Shown piece after piece: positions 18,359 through 27,629 of a stretch of DNA of 64,000 nt; positions within the stretch are counted from its first letter, which is position 1; the number at the start of each line of letters is the position of its first letter. The notes beneath the pieces are model-generated. The model had not been told where the DNA came from and did no database searches. It worked only from the letters and a program-made list of their open reading frames with translations. The stretch lies in NCBI GenBank assembly GCA_026398815.1, contig JAPLSA010000028.1:1-64000 (forward strand), given 5' to 3'. Position numbers and translations under genes: made by a program. This DNA is from Gammaproteobacteria bacterium. GTDB lineage: Bacteria; Pseudomonadota; Gammaproteobacteria; Nevskiales; Nevskiaceae.

Positions 18359-18669
18359 CCGATCGTCCGCCTTCCGCCGAGCCCCAGTCCGCCGCCCGAA
18401 CGGCGGAAAAGACCGTGGTCATCATCAACCGGCTGGGCCTGCATGCCCGCGCGGCGTCGAAGTTCGTGACGCTGGCGTCCAGCTACGAGGCCGAGCTGAC
18501 CGTCGAGAAGGACGGCAAGCAGGTGCCCGGCAAGAGCATCCTGAAGGTGATGATGCTGGCGGCCGCGCAGGGCTCGGTGCTCAAGCTCGCCGCCCAAGGC
18601 CCGGATGCCGTCGAGGCGCTCGAAGCGCTGGCGGCGCTGATCGCCAACCGCTTCGACGAACCCGCATGA
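18355..18669 (+). CDS. ptsH: HPr family phosphocarrier protein
   Basis: 104 residues, about 17 longer at the N-terminus than a typical HPr. Seen: the active-site signature NRLGLHARAASKFV (His at about 30), the helix-2 region KSILKVMMLAAAQGS with the serine that HprK would modify in other lineages, and EALAALIANRFDE at the end. Passes phosphate from EI to EIIA proteins. Overlaps both neighbours by 4 bp. NPr is the alternative name if it works only with EIIA-Ntr. Confidence 0.92.
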   Translation: MTDRPPSAEPQSAARTAEKTVVIINRLGLHARAASKFVTLASSYEAELTVEKDGKQVPGKSILKVMMLAAAQGSVLKLAAQGPDAVEALEALAALIANRFDEPA

Positions 18670-20405
18670 GTCTCTGGCTCAACGGCATCGGCGTCTCGCG
18701 CGGCATCGCCATCGGTCGCGTCCAGAAGCTGTCGGGCGGCGATCTGGAAATCCCCGAGTACGCGATCGACGACAGCGCGATCGACGCCGAGATCGGCCGC
18801 TTCGGCGATGCCCAGGCGCGCGGCCGCGAACAGCTGCAGCAGGTGCGCAACCAGGTTCCGGCCGGCATCGGCGGCGCCGACCAGGACATCGCGGCCTTCA
18901 TCGATGCCCATCTGCAGATGATCGACGACCGCTCGCTGACCGAGGCGGTAGCCGGCGCGATCCGCAGCAGCCGCATCAATGCCGAGGCCGCGCTGAAGCG
19001 GCAGCGCGATGCGCTGGTGGCGATCTTCGAACAGATGGACGACCCCTATCTGCGCGCCCGCCGCGACGACGTGCAGCAGGTGTCCGCCCGCCTGCTGCGC
19101 ATCCTGCTGAACCGGGAACGCAAGCTGCCGGCCGCCGGTAGTGCCGGCACGTCGGCGGAGCCGAACATCATCGTCGCCGACGACATCACGCCGGCCGACA
19201 TCATCCTGCTCGCGCAGGCCGGCGCCGCCGCCTTCATCACCGAATACGGCGGCCCGCTGTCGCATACCGCGATCCTGGCCCGCTCCTACGGCATCCCGGC
19301 GATCGTCGGCCTGCACAACGCCCGCCGCCTGCTCAAGGACGGCGAGGCCGTGATCGTCGATGGCGATCTCGGCCATGCGCTGGCCGATCCCGAAGCGCAG
19401 GCGCTGCGCTTCTTCCGCGCCAAGCGCGATGAGCAGCACACGCGCCGCGCGGCGCTGTCGGGGCTCAAGGAAAAGCCGGCGGTGTCCCGCGATGGCACCA
19501 AGATCCGGCTGCTGGCCAACATCGAACTCTGCGAAGACGCCACCCACGCCGCCGATCTCGGCGCCGAAGGCGTCGGCCTGTATCGCACCGAGTTCCTGTA
19601 CATGAACCGCAAGACCCAGCCGACCGAGGACGAGCAGTACGAGGTCTACGCGCGCGTGGTGGCGTCGGTGAAGGGCCCGACGACGATCCGCACGCTCGAT
19701 CTGGGTGCCGACAAGCAGGTCGATTCCGGTGCCCGCAGCGGGCCGACGCCGAACAATCCGGCCCTCGGCCTGCGCGCCATCCGCCTGTGCCTGAAGGAAC
19801 CGGAGATGTTCCGCCCCCAGGTGCGGGCGCTGCTGCGCGCCTCGGCGCACGGCGACGTCAACATCATGCTGCCGATGATTTCCAGCGTCGCCGAGTACCG
19901 GCAGGCCACCGCCTTCATCGACGCCACCCGCGAACAGCTGGCCCGCGAAGGCGCGCGGATGGCCGCCCATGTTCCGGTCGGCGCGATGATCGAAGTACCG
20001 GCCGCCGCGCTCGCAGCGCCGCTGCTGGCGCGCTATTGCAGCTTTTTCTCGATCGGCACCAACGACCTGATCCAGTACACGCTGGCGATCGACCGCGTCG
20101 ATGAAGAGGTCAACTACCTCTACGACCCGCTGCATCCGGCGGTGCTGAAGCTGATCCGCACCACCATCGAGGCCGGCGACCGGGCCCGGATTCCGGTGGC
20201 GATGTGCGGCGAGATGGCCGGCGATCCGCGCTACACGCGGCTGCTGCTGGGGCTGGGGCTGACCGAGTTCTCGATGCATCCGGCCTCGGTGCTGGAGGTC
20301 AAGCGGATCATCATCGAATCGGATGTCCGGGCGCTGCGGGCGCAGGCCGCGAACCTGCTGGAAACCGGCGACCCACAGGCGCTGGCGGCGCTGATGTCGG
20401 CCTAG
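18666..20405 (+). CDS. ptsI: PTS enzyme I (phosphoenolpyruvate-protein phosphotransferase)
   Basis: 579 residues. Autophosphorylates from PEP and phosphorylates HPr. Seen: the N-terminal HPr-binding domain, the phospho-histidine motif EYGGPLSHTAILARSYGIPAIVG (His at about 200), the PEP-binding barrel with GLYRTEFLYMNRKTQPTEDEQ, NIMLPMISSVAEY and the cysteine loop RIPVAMCGEMAGDP. No GAF domain, so it is EI and not EI-Ntr (PtsP). It ends the plus-strand run, 15 bp from the convergent minE. Confidence 0.95.
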   Translation: MSLWLNGIGVSRGIAIGRVQKLSGGDLEIPEYAIDDSAIDAEIGRFGDAQARGREQLQQVRNQVPAGIGGADQDIAAFIDAHLQMIDDRSLTEAVAGAIRSSRINAEAALKRQRDALVAIFEQMDDPYLRARRDDVQQVSARLLRILLNRERKLPAAGSAGTSAEPNIIVADDITPADIILLAQAGAAAFITEYGGPLSHTAILARSYGIPAIVGLHNARRLLKDGEAVIVDGDLGHALADPEAQALRFFRAKRDEQHTRRAALSGLKEKPAVSRDGTKIRLLANIELCEDATHAADLGAEGVGLYRTEFLYMNRKTQPTEDEQYEVYARVVASVKGPTTIRTLDLGADKQVDSGARSGPTPNNPALGLRAIRLCLKEPEMFRPQVRALLRASAHGDVNIMLPMISSVAEYRQATAFIDATREQLAREGARMAAHVPVGAMIEVPAAALAAPLLARYCSFFSIGTNDLIQYTLAIDRVDEEVNYLYDPLHPAVLKLIRTTIEAGDRARIPVAMCGEMAGDPRYTRLLLGLGLTEFSMHPASVLEVKRIIIESDVRALRAQAANLLETGDPQALAALMSA

Positions 20406-20420
20406 GCGAGCCGCCGGATT

Positions 20421-20687
20421 TCAGCGCGGGGCGTCTTCCGGCAGCGTGATGTTCAGCTCCAGCACTTCGAGGCCGTCCTCGCGCTGGACGTTGAACTGCA
20501 CCGCATCGTCGGGCACGCGGATGTACTTGCGCACCACGGCAAGGATTTCCTCGCGCATCTGCGGCAGGTAGTTGGGGCCGTTCATGCGGCCTTCGCGCTG
20601 GTAGGCGACCGCCACCATCAAGCGGTCCTTGGCGGTCTGCGCGCTGTTCTTCTGTTTTTCGCCCCGGAAAATCTTGAGCCAATCCAT
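20421..20687 (-). CDS. minE: Cell division topological specificity factor MinE
   Basis: 88 residues. Stimulates MinD ATPase and drives pole-to-pole oscillation. Seen: MDWLKIFRGEKQKNSAQTAKDRL, the anti-MinCD segment LMVAVAYQRE (here VAYQREGRMN), and the dimerisation part REEILAVVRKYI with VLELNITLPEDAPR at the end. Follows minD after 2 bp in the minC-minD-minE order. Confidence 0.95.
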   Translation of the reverse strand: MDWLKIFRGEKQKNSAQTAKDRLMVAVAYQREGRMNGPNYLPQMREEILAVVRKYIRVPDDAVQFNVQREDGLEVLELNITLPEDAPR

Positions 20688-20689
20688 GA

Positions 20690-21499
20690 TCAGCCTCCGA
20701 ACAGCTTGGCCATGAAGCCTTTCTTCTGCTCGGTCAGAAAGCGCATCGGCCGCTCTTCACCGAGGAAGCGGGCAATCAGGTCGGTGTAGGCCTGCCCGGC
20801 TTCGCTGAGCGGATCCTTGATCACCGGCTCGCCCGAGTTGGAGCTGGTCAGCACCGTGGTCGATTCCGGAATCACGCCCAGCAGCGGGATCGCGAGGATG
20901 TCCTTGACGTCATCGACGCTGAGCATTTCGCCCTTGGCGACGCGCGTCGGGCTGTAACGGGTCAGCACCAGATGTTCCTTGACCCGCTGCTCGCCGATCT
21001 CCGCGCGCCGCGATTTCGAAGCGAGAATGCCGAGCACGCGATCGGAGTCGCGCACGCTGGAGACTTCCGGATTGGTGACCACCAGTGCTTCGTCAGCGAA
21101 GTACATGGCCAGAAAGGCACCGCGCTCGATGCCGGCCGGCGAGTCGCAGATGATGTAGTCGAAATCCTGCGCCAGATCCTTGAGCACGCGCTCCACGCCC
21201 TCGGTCGACAGTGCGTCCTTGTCGCGGGTCTGGCTGGCTGCAAGGATGTGCAGGTTGTCGAGGTTTTTGTCGCGGATCAGCGCCTGCTTGAGGGTCGCTT
21301 CGCCGTTGATGACGTTGACGAAGTCGTACACCACGCGCCGCTCGCAGCCCATGATCAGGTCGAGGTTGCGCAGGCCGACGTCGAAATCGATGACGGCGGT
21401 CTTCTTGCCGCGCATGGCAAGCCCGGTGGCGAACGAGGCGCTGGTGGTGGTCTTGCCGACGCCGCCCTTGCCCGAGGTGACTACGATGATCTTGGCCAA
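20690..21499 (-). CDS. minD: Septum site-determining ATPase MinD
   Basis: 269 residues. Membrane-cycling ATPase that recruits MinC. Seen: deviant Walker A VTSGKGGVGKTTTSASFA at about 8-24, switch I/II regions, the CDSPAGIERGAFLAM segment, and the C-terminal amphipathic membrane-targeting helix EQKKGFMAKLFGG. The start is TTG at 21499 with GGAG about 6 bases upstream; no ATG or GTG fits, because the Walker motif follows within 10 residues. Confidence 0.97.
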   Translation of the reverse strand: MAKIIVVTSGKGGVGKTTTSASFATGLAMRGKKTAVIDFDVGLRNLDLIMGCERRVVYDFVNVINGEATLKQALIRDKNLDNLHILAASQTRDKDALSTEGVERVLKDLAQDFDYIICDSPAGIERGAFLAMYFADEALVVTNPEVSSVRDSDRVLGILASKSRRAEIGEQRVKEHLVLTRYSPTRVAKGEMLSVDDVKDILAIPLLGVIPESTTVLTSSNSGEPVIKDPLSEAGQAYTDLIARFLGEERPMRFLTEQKKGFMAKLFGG

Positions 21500-21586
21500 C
21501 GGTACTCCGTGCTGCTTGTCTGTTGATGCGTGAACGATGAGGCTCGCGGCCGGCGTCGTGCCGCTGCGCCGGAGTCTCGCGAGAAA

Positions 21587-22279
21587 CTAGATCTTGTGCG
21601 CTTCGATCTTCAAGCGCCCGCCGTCGAGCCAGGCCTGCGCCGGTTCGTTGACCGGGCCGGCCTTGATCTGCTCGGCCACGGCATAGATGCCGGCGATGGC
21701 GATCAGTTCGGCGTCGAGCTTGCGGCAGAACACCCGCGCCGATTCGTCGCCCTTGACGCCGGCCAGCGCGCGCCCGGCCAGCTTGCCGTAGACATGAATG
21801 CAGCCGTCGGCGATCACTTCGGCGCCGGGGCTGACGGTATTCAGCACGATCAGGTCGCAGTCCTCGGCGTAGACCTGCTGGCCGGAGCGGATCGGATCGG
21901 CCACCACCCGCGCCGGCCGGCGGACCGCAGCAACGGCAGCCGGCGGTACTGCGGCCTGCCGCGCCGGTGCCGGTGCGGCCTTGCTGCTGTCTTTCGACAC
22001 CACCGGCAAGCCGGAGGCCCGGGCAGCAGCGGCCAGCGGGCCGTCCGACACCGCCAGCGGCTGGATGCCGACCTCGCGCAGCAGCGCCAGCAGGCCGGGG
22101 AGATCGGCGTCGATATCGCTGTCGATGACCACCGCCATGCCCTTCACGGCCTGCGGCATCTGCCGCGCCATTTCGGCGATCTGCGTCCGGATGGCGACCG
22201 GATCGGCTTCAAGCACCCGCACGCGCGTGATCGGAAGCATGCGGCCCTTCAGTTCGAGGGCGGGGCGGGAGCGAGTCAT
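21587..22279 (-). CDS. minC: Septum site-determining protein MinC
   Basis: 230 residues. FtsZ polymerisation inhibitor. N-terminal MinC_N domain (about 1-100, LELKGRMLPITRVRVLEADP), an Ala/Pro-rich linker (KAAPAPARQAAVPPAAVAAV), and the C-terminal beta-helix with RSGQQVYAEDCDLIVLNTVSPGAEVIADGCIHVYGKLAGRALAG. First gene of the min operon, 166 bp from the divergent ATP-grasp gene. Confidence 0.95.
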   Translation of the reverse strand: MTRSRPALELKGRMLPITRVRVLEADPVAIRTQIAEMARQMPQAVKGMAVVIDSDIDADLPGLLALLREVGIQPLAVSDGPLAAAARASGLPVVSKDSSKAAPAPARQAAVPPAAVAAVRRPARVVADPIRSGQQVYAEDCDLIVLNTVSPGAEVIADGCIHVYGKLAGRALAGVKGDESARVFCRKLDAELIAIAGIYAVAEQIKAGPVNEPAQAWLDGGRLKIEAHKI

Positions 22280-22445
22280 TTAGGGGGAAGAAAATCCTGT
22301 CGGCACGGGCACTGGAGCGCTGTGCCGTGGCCTATGTTTTGCGTATGTCTGATGCTAGGTTAGACACGAACCCTTTCAATATCAACGTTCCGGCCGGGAT
22401 GGCGGAATCGCGCACCACAGGACTGGACACCCCCTGGACACAAGC

Positions 22446-23960
22446 ATGGCATTCGACTGGCGCCAATATCGAGGCGACGCCGCCTACGACGAACTCTTCG
22501 ACAACGCCGGCCTCGCAAGACCCGCAGCCCGCAGCCTCGTCGAATACCTGCAAAGCCTGTCGCCAAAGGATCTGGCCGACCGACGGCTGGCCGCCGACCT
22601 CGCTATCAAGGTCATGGGCATCACCTTCACGGTCTATTCGGAAGGCAAGAACGTCGACCGCGCCTGGCCGTTCGACATCATTCCGCGCGTCATTCCGAAG
22701 AAGGAATGGGAAAAGACCGAGCGCGGCCTGAAGCAGCGGGTCACCGCGCTGAACCATTTCATCCAGGATCTGTACGGCAAGCAGCAGATCATCAAGGACG
22801 GCATCTTCCCGTCCGAGATCCTGGCCGAATCGGTGAACTTCCGGCCGCAGTGCGTCGGCGTGCGGCCGAAGCACGGCATCTGGGCGCACATCTGCGGTTC
22901 CGACCTGGTCCGCGACGGCGACGGCACCTTGTACGTGCTGGAAGACAACCTGCGGGTGCCGTCCGGCGTGTCCTACATGCTGGAGAACCGCGCGGTCATC
23001 AAGCGCATCTGGCCGGAACTGTTCCACACCACCAACATCCTGCCGGTCGACGACTACACCGCCCAGCTCTACGACACGCTGGTGGCGATCAGCCCGCGTC
23101 CGGGCGATGCGCCGAACATCGTGCTGCTGACTCCGGGCATCTACAACTCGGCGTACTTCGAGCACGCCTACCTCGCCCAGCAGATGGGTGTGGAACTGGT
23201 CGAGGGCACGGATCTGGTGGTCGGTGACGACGACTGCACCTACATGCGGACCATCGACGGGCTGAAGCGCGTCGACGTCATCTACCGCCGCATCGACGAC
23301 CTGTTCCTCGATCCGGAAGCCTTCAATCCGGAATCGATCCTCGGCTGCAAAGGCCTGATGCGCTCGTGGATCAAGGGCAAGGTCGGGCTGGCCAATGCAC
23401 CGGGCGCCGGCGTGGCCGACGACAAGGTCGTCTACGCCTACGTGCCGCAGATGATCAAGTACTACCTCGGCGAGGACGCGATCCTGCCGAACGTGCCGAG
23501 CTTCCTGTGCTTCGACGACAAGCAGCGCAAGCACGTGCTGGCCAATCTCGACAAGCTGGTGGTCAAGCCGGCCAACGAGTCTGGCGGCTACGGCATGATG
23601 ATCGGACCGCGCGTGTCGAAGGACGAGCACGAGAAGTTCCGCGCGCTGATCGAGAAGAACCCGCGCAACTACATGGCCCAGCCGACACTGAGCCTGTCGA
23701 CCGCGCCGACCATCTGCGATGAAGGCATCGAGCCGCGCCATCTGGATCTGCGGCCGTTCATCCTGAGCCGCGGCGAAAGCACCTATGTCACCACCGGCGG
23801 CCTGACCCGCGTGGCGCTGGTCAAGGGTTCACTGGTGGTCAACTCCTCGCAGGGTGGCGGCTCGAAGGACACCTGGATCGTCGACATCGACGACGACCTG
23901 CCGGCCGTCGTCAGCTCGCCCGCCGCCGCCCAATCCCAGACCCAGAAGGGAGCCGCCTGA
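22446..23960 (+). CDS. Circularly permuted type 2 ATP-grasp protein
   Basis: 504 residues. Predicted ATP-dependent ligase forming peptide-like bonds. Seen: MAFDWRQYRGDAAYDELFDNAGLARPAA start, RPQCVGVRPKHGIWAHICGSDLVRDGDGTLYVLEDNLRVPSGVSYMLENR, the DDCTYMRTIDGLKRVDVIYRRIDD segment, the KPANESGGYGMMIGP ATP-binding loop, and LDLRPFILSRGESTYVTTGGLTRVAL. In known genomes this family travels with alpha-E, transglutaminase-like and Anbu genes. It overlaps the alpha-E gene by one base. Substrate unknown. Confidence 0.9.
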   Translation: MAFDWRQYRGDAAYDELFDNAGLARPAARSLVEYLQSLSPKDLADRRLAADLAIKVMGITFTVYSEGKNVDRAWPFDIIPRVIPKKEWEKTERGLKQRVTALNHFIQDLYGKQQIIKDGIFPSEILAESVNFRPQCVGVRPKHGIWAHICGSDLVRDGDGTLYVLEDNLRVPSGVSYMLENRAVIKRIWPELFHTTNILPVDDYTAQLYDTLVAISPRPGDAPNIVLLTPGIYNSAYFEHAYLAQQMGVELVEGTDLVVGDDDCTYMRTIDGLKRVDVIYRRIDDLFLDPEAFNPESILGCKGLMRSWIKGKVGLANAPGAGVADDKVVYAYVPQMIKYYLGEDAILPNVPSFLCFDDKQRKHVLANLDKLVVKPANESGGYGMMIGPRVSKDEHEKFRALIEKNPRNYMAQPTLSLSTAPTICDEGIEPRHLDLRPFILSRGESTYVTTGGLTRVALVKGSLVVNSSQGGGSKDTWIVDIDDDLPAVVSSPAAAQSQTQKGAA

Positions 23961-24895
23961 TGCTCTCCCGCGTCGCCGAAAACCTGTACTGGTTCGGGCG
24001 CTACATGCAGCGCGCCGAGAACACCGCGCGCCTGATCAACGTCAACGCCAACCTGATGCTCGACCTGCCGCGGCGGATGCCGCTCGGCTGGGCGCCGCTG
24101 GTCGAGATCGTCGGTGCCGACCTGCGCTTCAAGGAGCTGTACCCGGAAGCCACCGAGGACAATGTGCTGCGTTTCCTGATGGTCGATCCGAAGAATCCGG
24201 GCTCGATCCTGTCGTCGCTGCACAGCGCCCGCGAGATCCTGCGGGTATCGCGCGACACCATGCCGCGCGACACCTGGGAGCGGCTCAACGACCTGTTCTA
24301 CTACGTCAACGAACGCGGCGAATCGGCGATCCTGCGGGCCAGCCGGCAAGCCTTCGTGCAGCAGGTGATCAGCGGCGCGCTGCTGGTCTACAGCGTGCTG
24401 ACCAGCAACATGAGCCGCGATGTCGGCTTCCAGTTCCTGCGCATCGGCACCAACATCGAACAGGCCGACATGACCACGCGCATCCTCGACGTGCGCACCA
24501 CCAAGCTGCTGACGCCGGACGACAAGCTCGACCTGACGCCGTTCGAGAACATCGTCTGGATGAGCGTGCTGCGCAGCCTGACCGCCTACCAGATGTACCG
24601 GCGCCACCTGCGCACCCGCGTCAACGGCTCCGGCGTGCTGCGCTTCCTGCTGCAGAACCGGGACTTCCCGCGCTCGGTGATGTTCTGCCTCGGCAACATC
24701 GCCTCGACGCTGCCGCACCTGCCGGGCGACCGCAAGATCGAGCGCACCATCGACCGCACCCGGGCGCTGATCCGCGACGCCAATGTCGACACGCTGCTGA
24801 AGACTCCGGACGGCGTGCCGGGTCTGATGGACGAGATCCAGATCGGCCTCGCCGACATGCACACGGCGGTCAGCGAAGCCTACTTCGGCGGCTGA
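23960..24895 (+). CDS. Alpha-E domain-containing protein
   Basis: 311 residues, all-helical, full length for the family. Seen: MLSRVAENLYWFGRYMQRAENTARLINVNANLMLDLP, NERGESAILRASRQAFVQ, TSNMSRDVGFQFLRIGTNIEQADMTTRILDVR, and SVLRSLTAYQMYRR. It is the standard partner of the ATP-grasp protein just upstream; the biochemical role is not established. The transglutaminase-like gene often found next to it is missing here. Confidence 0.92.
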   Translation: MLSRVAENLYWFGRYMQRAENTARLINVNANLMLDLPRRMPLGWAPLVEIVGADLRFKELYPEATEDNVLRFLMVDPKNPGSILSSLHSAREILRVSRDTMPRDTWERLNDLFYYVNERGESAILRASRQAFVQQVISGALLVYSVLTSNMSRDVGFQFLRIGTNIEQADMTTRILDVRTTKLLTPDDKLDLTPFENIVWMSVLRSLTAYQMYRRHLRTRVNGSGVLRFLLQNRDFPRSVMFCLGNIASTLPHLPGDRKIERTIDRTRALIRDANVDTLLKTPDGVPGLMDEIQIGLADMHTAVSEAYFGG

Positions 24896-25063
24896 TCCGG
24901 CCAGCGCCAACACCGGTGCCGTCCAGGCGGCACCGGCAGGCCGCGCTTCGCAGGCGCGTGCGGCGCGTGGAGCGTGGCTGCAGCCGGGTCAGCTCGGGAT
25001 AAGAAAAGGACCGCCGCTTGGGAATGCGCGAACGGTCCGGCGGCGATGCCGCCGTCGCCGGAT

Positions 25064-25936
25064 TTACCGGAAGCCGTTGTTCGGATCGTTGTCCGGCAGC
25101 CACGAACCACCCTGCGAGCCCTGCTGCAGGCTGCTGCCATCGTGCTGGCGCTGCTGCTGGCCCATCGACGACACCGGCATCGGCTGCGCCGACAGCGGCA
25201 GCGACTGCTGCACTTCCCAGTCGAACTTCGGCAGGTTGCGCACCGCGTTCTCGAGCTGCCGGCCCCAGCTGTCCCTGAGGCTGGCGTAGTACGGGGTGTC
25301 GAAGTCCAGGCGCAGCGAATGGCTGATCGTCAGCGCATCGCGTGGCAGGATCGCCACGTCCACCGGCGGGCCGACCGAGATGTTCGAGCGCATCGTCGAA
25401 TCCAGCGACACCAGCGCGCAGCGGGCGGCATCTTCCAGCTTCACCTGCGGACGCACGAAGCGATCGAGGATCGGCTTGCCGTACTTGATCTCACCGATCT
25501 GCAGGAACGGCGTCTCCGGGCTGGCCGAGATGCAGTTGCCGAGCGGATAGATCATGTAGATCGCCGGGTCTTCGCCGGTGATCTGGCCACCGAGGATCAG
25601 CGTGGTCTCGACGTTGACGTTCATGTTCGATTCGGTGGCCTGCTTCTGCGCCCGCACCGACAGCTGGCCGAGGTAGTCGGCGGCATCGAACATGTGGCGC
25701 ACGGTGCGCAGCGACACCGCGACATTCGGATCATTCATCTCGCGCCGGGCATGGGCCAGCACGTACTGCGTGGTCGCGAGGTTGCCGGCCGACAGGATCA
25801 CGAACACCCGCTCGCCCGGCACTTCCAGCACATGCAGCTTGTTGTAGGTGCGGACATCGTCGACGCCCGCAGCGGTGCGGGTATCACCAGCGAAGACGAG
25901 ACCGTCATTGACTTTGATCGCGACGCAATAGGTCAT
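25064..25936 (-). CDS. Anbu-type proteasome-like peptidase
   Basis: 290 residues. Ntn-hydrolase fold related to HslV and proteasome beta subunits (Anbu, also called BPH in some work). Seen: MTYCVAIKVNDGLVFAGDTRTAAGVDDVRTYNK with the predicted N-terminal nucleophile Thr2, FVILSAGNLATTQYV, ILGGQITGEDPAIYMIYPLGNCI and CALVSLDSTMRSNISVGPP. A Gln/Ser/Gly-rich tail of about 45 residues follows the fold. ATG at 25936 is chosen because the nucleophile must follow the initiator methionine; longer frames extend upstream without homology. It faces the ATP-grasp/alpha-E pair tail-to-tail across 168 bp. Confidence 0.9.
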   Translation of the reverse strand: MTYCVAIKVNDGLVFAGDTRTAAGVDDVRTYNKLHVLEVPGERVFVILSAGNLATTQYVLAHARREMNDPNVAVSLRTVRHMFDAADYLGQLSVRAQKQATESNMNVNVETTLILGGQITGEDPAIYMIYPLGNCISASPETPFLQIGEIKYGKPILDRFVRPQVKLEDAARCALVSLDSTMRSNISVGPPVDVAILPRDALTISHSLRLDFDTPYYASLRDSWGRQLENAVRNLPKFDWEVQQSLPLSAQPMPVSSMGQQQRQHDGSSLQQGSQGGSWLPDNDPNNGFR

Positions 25937-26086
25937 GGGATTCGTTGCGGGCCTGGATTTTCGGTATGGACGACTGGACACGCGGCCGCTCGCGGACTCA
26001 AGCATAACTTGTGCCGCAGACAGGCGAAGGGCAAGCTCGCCGCTCTCTCGATGTCGTCAATTTCGGCCAAGCCGCCGTTATCTGCC

Positions 26087-26689
26087 ATGAACTCACTCGT
26101 GATCGAATTCTTCTGGGACCCCGCCAGCCCGTACACCTGGCTGGCCGCCACGCAGATCGAGGCGCTGGCCGCCCGCACCGGCGCGACGGTTTCCTGGCGA
26201 CCGTTCGTGCTCGGCAAAGTCTTCGAGGCCACCGGCAACCGGGCGCCGGCCACGGTCGCCGCCAAGGCCAAGCACCTGTTCAAGGACCTGGGCCGCTGGG
26301 CCGCGCTGTATGGCCAGCCGCTGAATTTCCCGAAGGTGTTCCCGGTCAATTCGATCGCCGCGCTGCGGATGGCCTGCGCCGCCGGTGCCACCGGCGACAG
26401 CGGCCGCTTCGCGCTCGCCGTGATGCGCGCCTACTGGGTCGACGGCGTCGACATCGGCCAGCCGGAAGCACTGGTCGCGGCGGTCAGCGCTGCCGGCTTC
26501 GACGGCGCAGCGCTGCTGGCAGCGAGCCAGCAGCAGCCGGTCAAGGATCAGCTGCGCGCCAACACCGACGAGGCGATCAAGCGCGGCGCCTTCGGCGCAC
26601 CGACCTTCTTCGTCGGCAGCGAGATGTTCTGGGGCAACGATCGGCTGGTGCTGCTGGAAAGCGCGCTGGCCGCCGCCGCAAAGGCCTGA
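26087..26689 (+). CDS. DsbA-like 2-hydroxychromene-2-carboxylate isomerase family protein
   Basis: 200 residues. Thioredoxin-fold, kappa-class glutathione-transferase-like enzyme family. Seen: IEFFWDPASPYTWLAATQIEALA with SPY at the position where DsbA has CxxC (the serine binds glutathione in relatives), the inserted helical domain with FPVNSIAALRMACAAG and the end KRGAFGAPTFFVGSEMFWGNDRLVLLE. The ATG at 26087 is preferred because the fold begins right after it; an in-frame ATG at 26051 would add 12 residues. Substrate unknown. Confidence 0.85.
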   Translation: MNSLVIEFFWDPASPYTWLAATQIEALAARTGATVSWRPFVLGKVFEATGNRAPATVAAKAKHLFKDLGRWAALYGQPLNFPKVFPVNSIAALRMACAAGATGDSGRFALAVMRAYWVDGVDIGQPEALVAAVSAAGFDGAALLAASQQQPVKDQLRANTDEAIKRGAFGAPTFFVGSEMFWGNDRLVLLESALAAAAKA

Positions 26690-26741
26690 CCGGGCCTGCG
26701 CGGCAGCGCCGCAGACCAGCCGGCGCGGCGATAATCCGGCC

Positions 26742-27620
26742 ATGACCTCGTACCACTCCACCAGCCGTTCCGACTTCCTGCGCGCCCGCGGCATCCGCCA
26801 CCACATCCGCCGCTGGGGCGCGGCGGACCGGCCGATGATCTTCCTCGGCCACGGCTTTCTCGATGTCTCGGCGACCTTCGAACCGCTGGTCGCGGCGCTG
26901 CTCGACGCCACCGCCGGCCGCTACCAGGTGCTGGCGCCGGACTGGCGCGGCTTCGGCCATACCGAATGGCCGCAGGATGGCTACTGGTTTCCCGATTACG
27001 TCGCGGATCTGGAGGCCTTCGTCGAGCACTACGCCGCCGGCACGCCGCTGCGGCTGGTCGGCCACAGCATGGGCGCGCAGATCGTCAGCCTGTACGCCGG
27101 CCTGCGGCCCGAGCGGGTGCAGAAGCTGGTGCTGCTCGATGGCGTCACGCTGCCGGACATGCCGTCGGCAATGGCGCCGAAGCGCTTCCGCCACTGGCTC
27201 GACCAGCTGCAGGAAGCGCCGAAGCTGCGCAGCTATCCGTCGTTCGAGGATCTGGCCGGCCGCGTGCAGCGCCAGCATCCGCAGCTGTCGTCCGAGCAGG
27301 CGCTGTTCGTCGCCCGCTGCTGGGGCCGCGAGGACGGCCGGGGCCGGATCACGCTGTGCGCCGATCCGCGCCATCACCGCCACGGGCCGGGGCTCTACCA
27401 CGCCGAAGATTCCAACGCAATCTGGCGCGAAATCACCGCGGACACGCTGTTCATCGACGCCGAACGCTCGCAGATTCCGATGCCGCCGGAACAGCGCGCT
27501 GCGCGGCTCGCCTGCTACCGCCGCCACGCGGTCGAAGTGGTCGCCAGCGCCGGCCACATGCTGCACTTCGACGCGCCCGTCGAAACCGCGCAGCGGATCG
27601 CCGCCTTCCTCGATCGCTGA
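26742..27620 (+). CDS. Alpha/beta hydrolase
   Basis: 292 residues. Seen: the oxyanion-region HG motif [12 protein letters not shown], nucleophile elbow LVGHSMGAQ (Ser at about 109), a cap domain rich in Trp and Arg, and the catalytic histidine near the end in [14 protein letters not shown]. The acidic member is probably the aspartate in [11 protein letters not shown]. Substrate cannot be told from the sequence. Lies 9 bp upstream of holA on the same strand. Confidence 0.88.
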   Translation: MTSYHSTSRSDFLRARGIRHHIRRWGAADRPMIFLGHGFLDVSATFEPLVAALLDATAGRYQVLAPDWRGFGHTEWPQDGYWFPDYVADLEAFVEHYAAGTPLRLVGHSMGAQIVSLYAGLRPERVQKLVLLDGVTLPDMPSAMAPKRFRHWLDQLQEAPKLRSYPSFEDLAGRVQRQHPQLSSEQALFVARCWGREDGRGRITLCADPRHHRHGPGLYHAEDSNAIWREITADTLFIDAERSQIPMPPEQRAARLACYRRHAVEVVASAGHMLHFDAPVETAQRIAAFLDR

Positions 27621-27629
27621 GCCCTGACC

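Noticed and set aside
22332-23741. 469-residue open frame on the minus strand
   Set aside because: It is fully antisense to the ATP-grasp gene; rich in Arg/His/Asp-type shadow composition and without domain motifs. High GC produces such frames throughout.
24913-24936. 9-bp hairpin after the alpha-E gene as a terminator
   Set aside because: Stem is good (CCGGTGCCG / CGGCACCGG) but no T tract follows, so it was not listed as a terminator.
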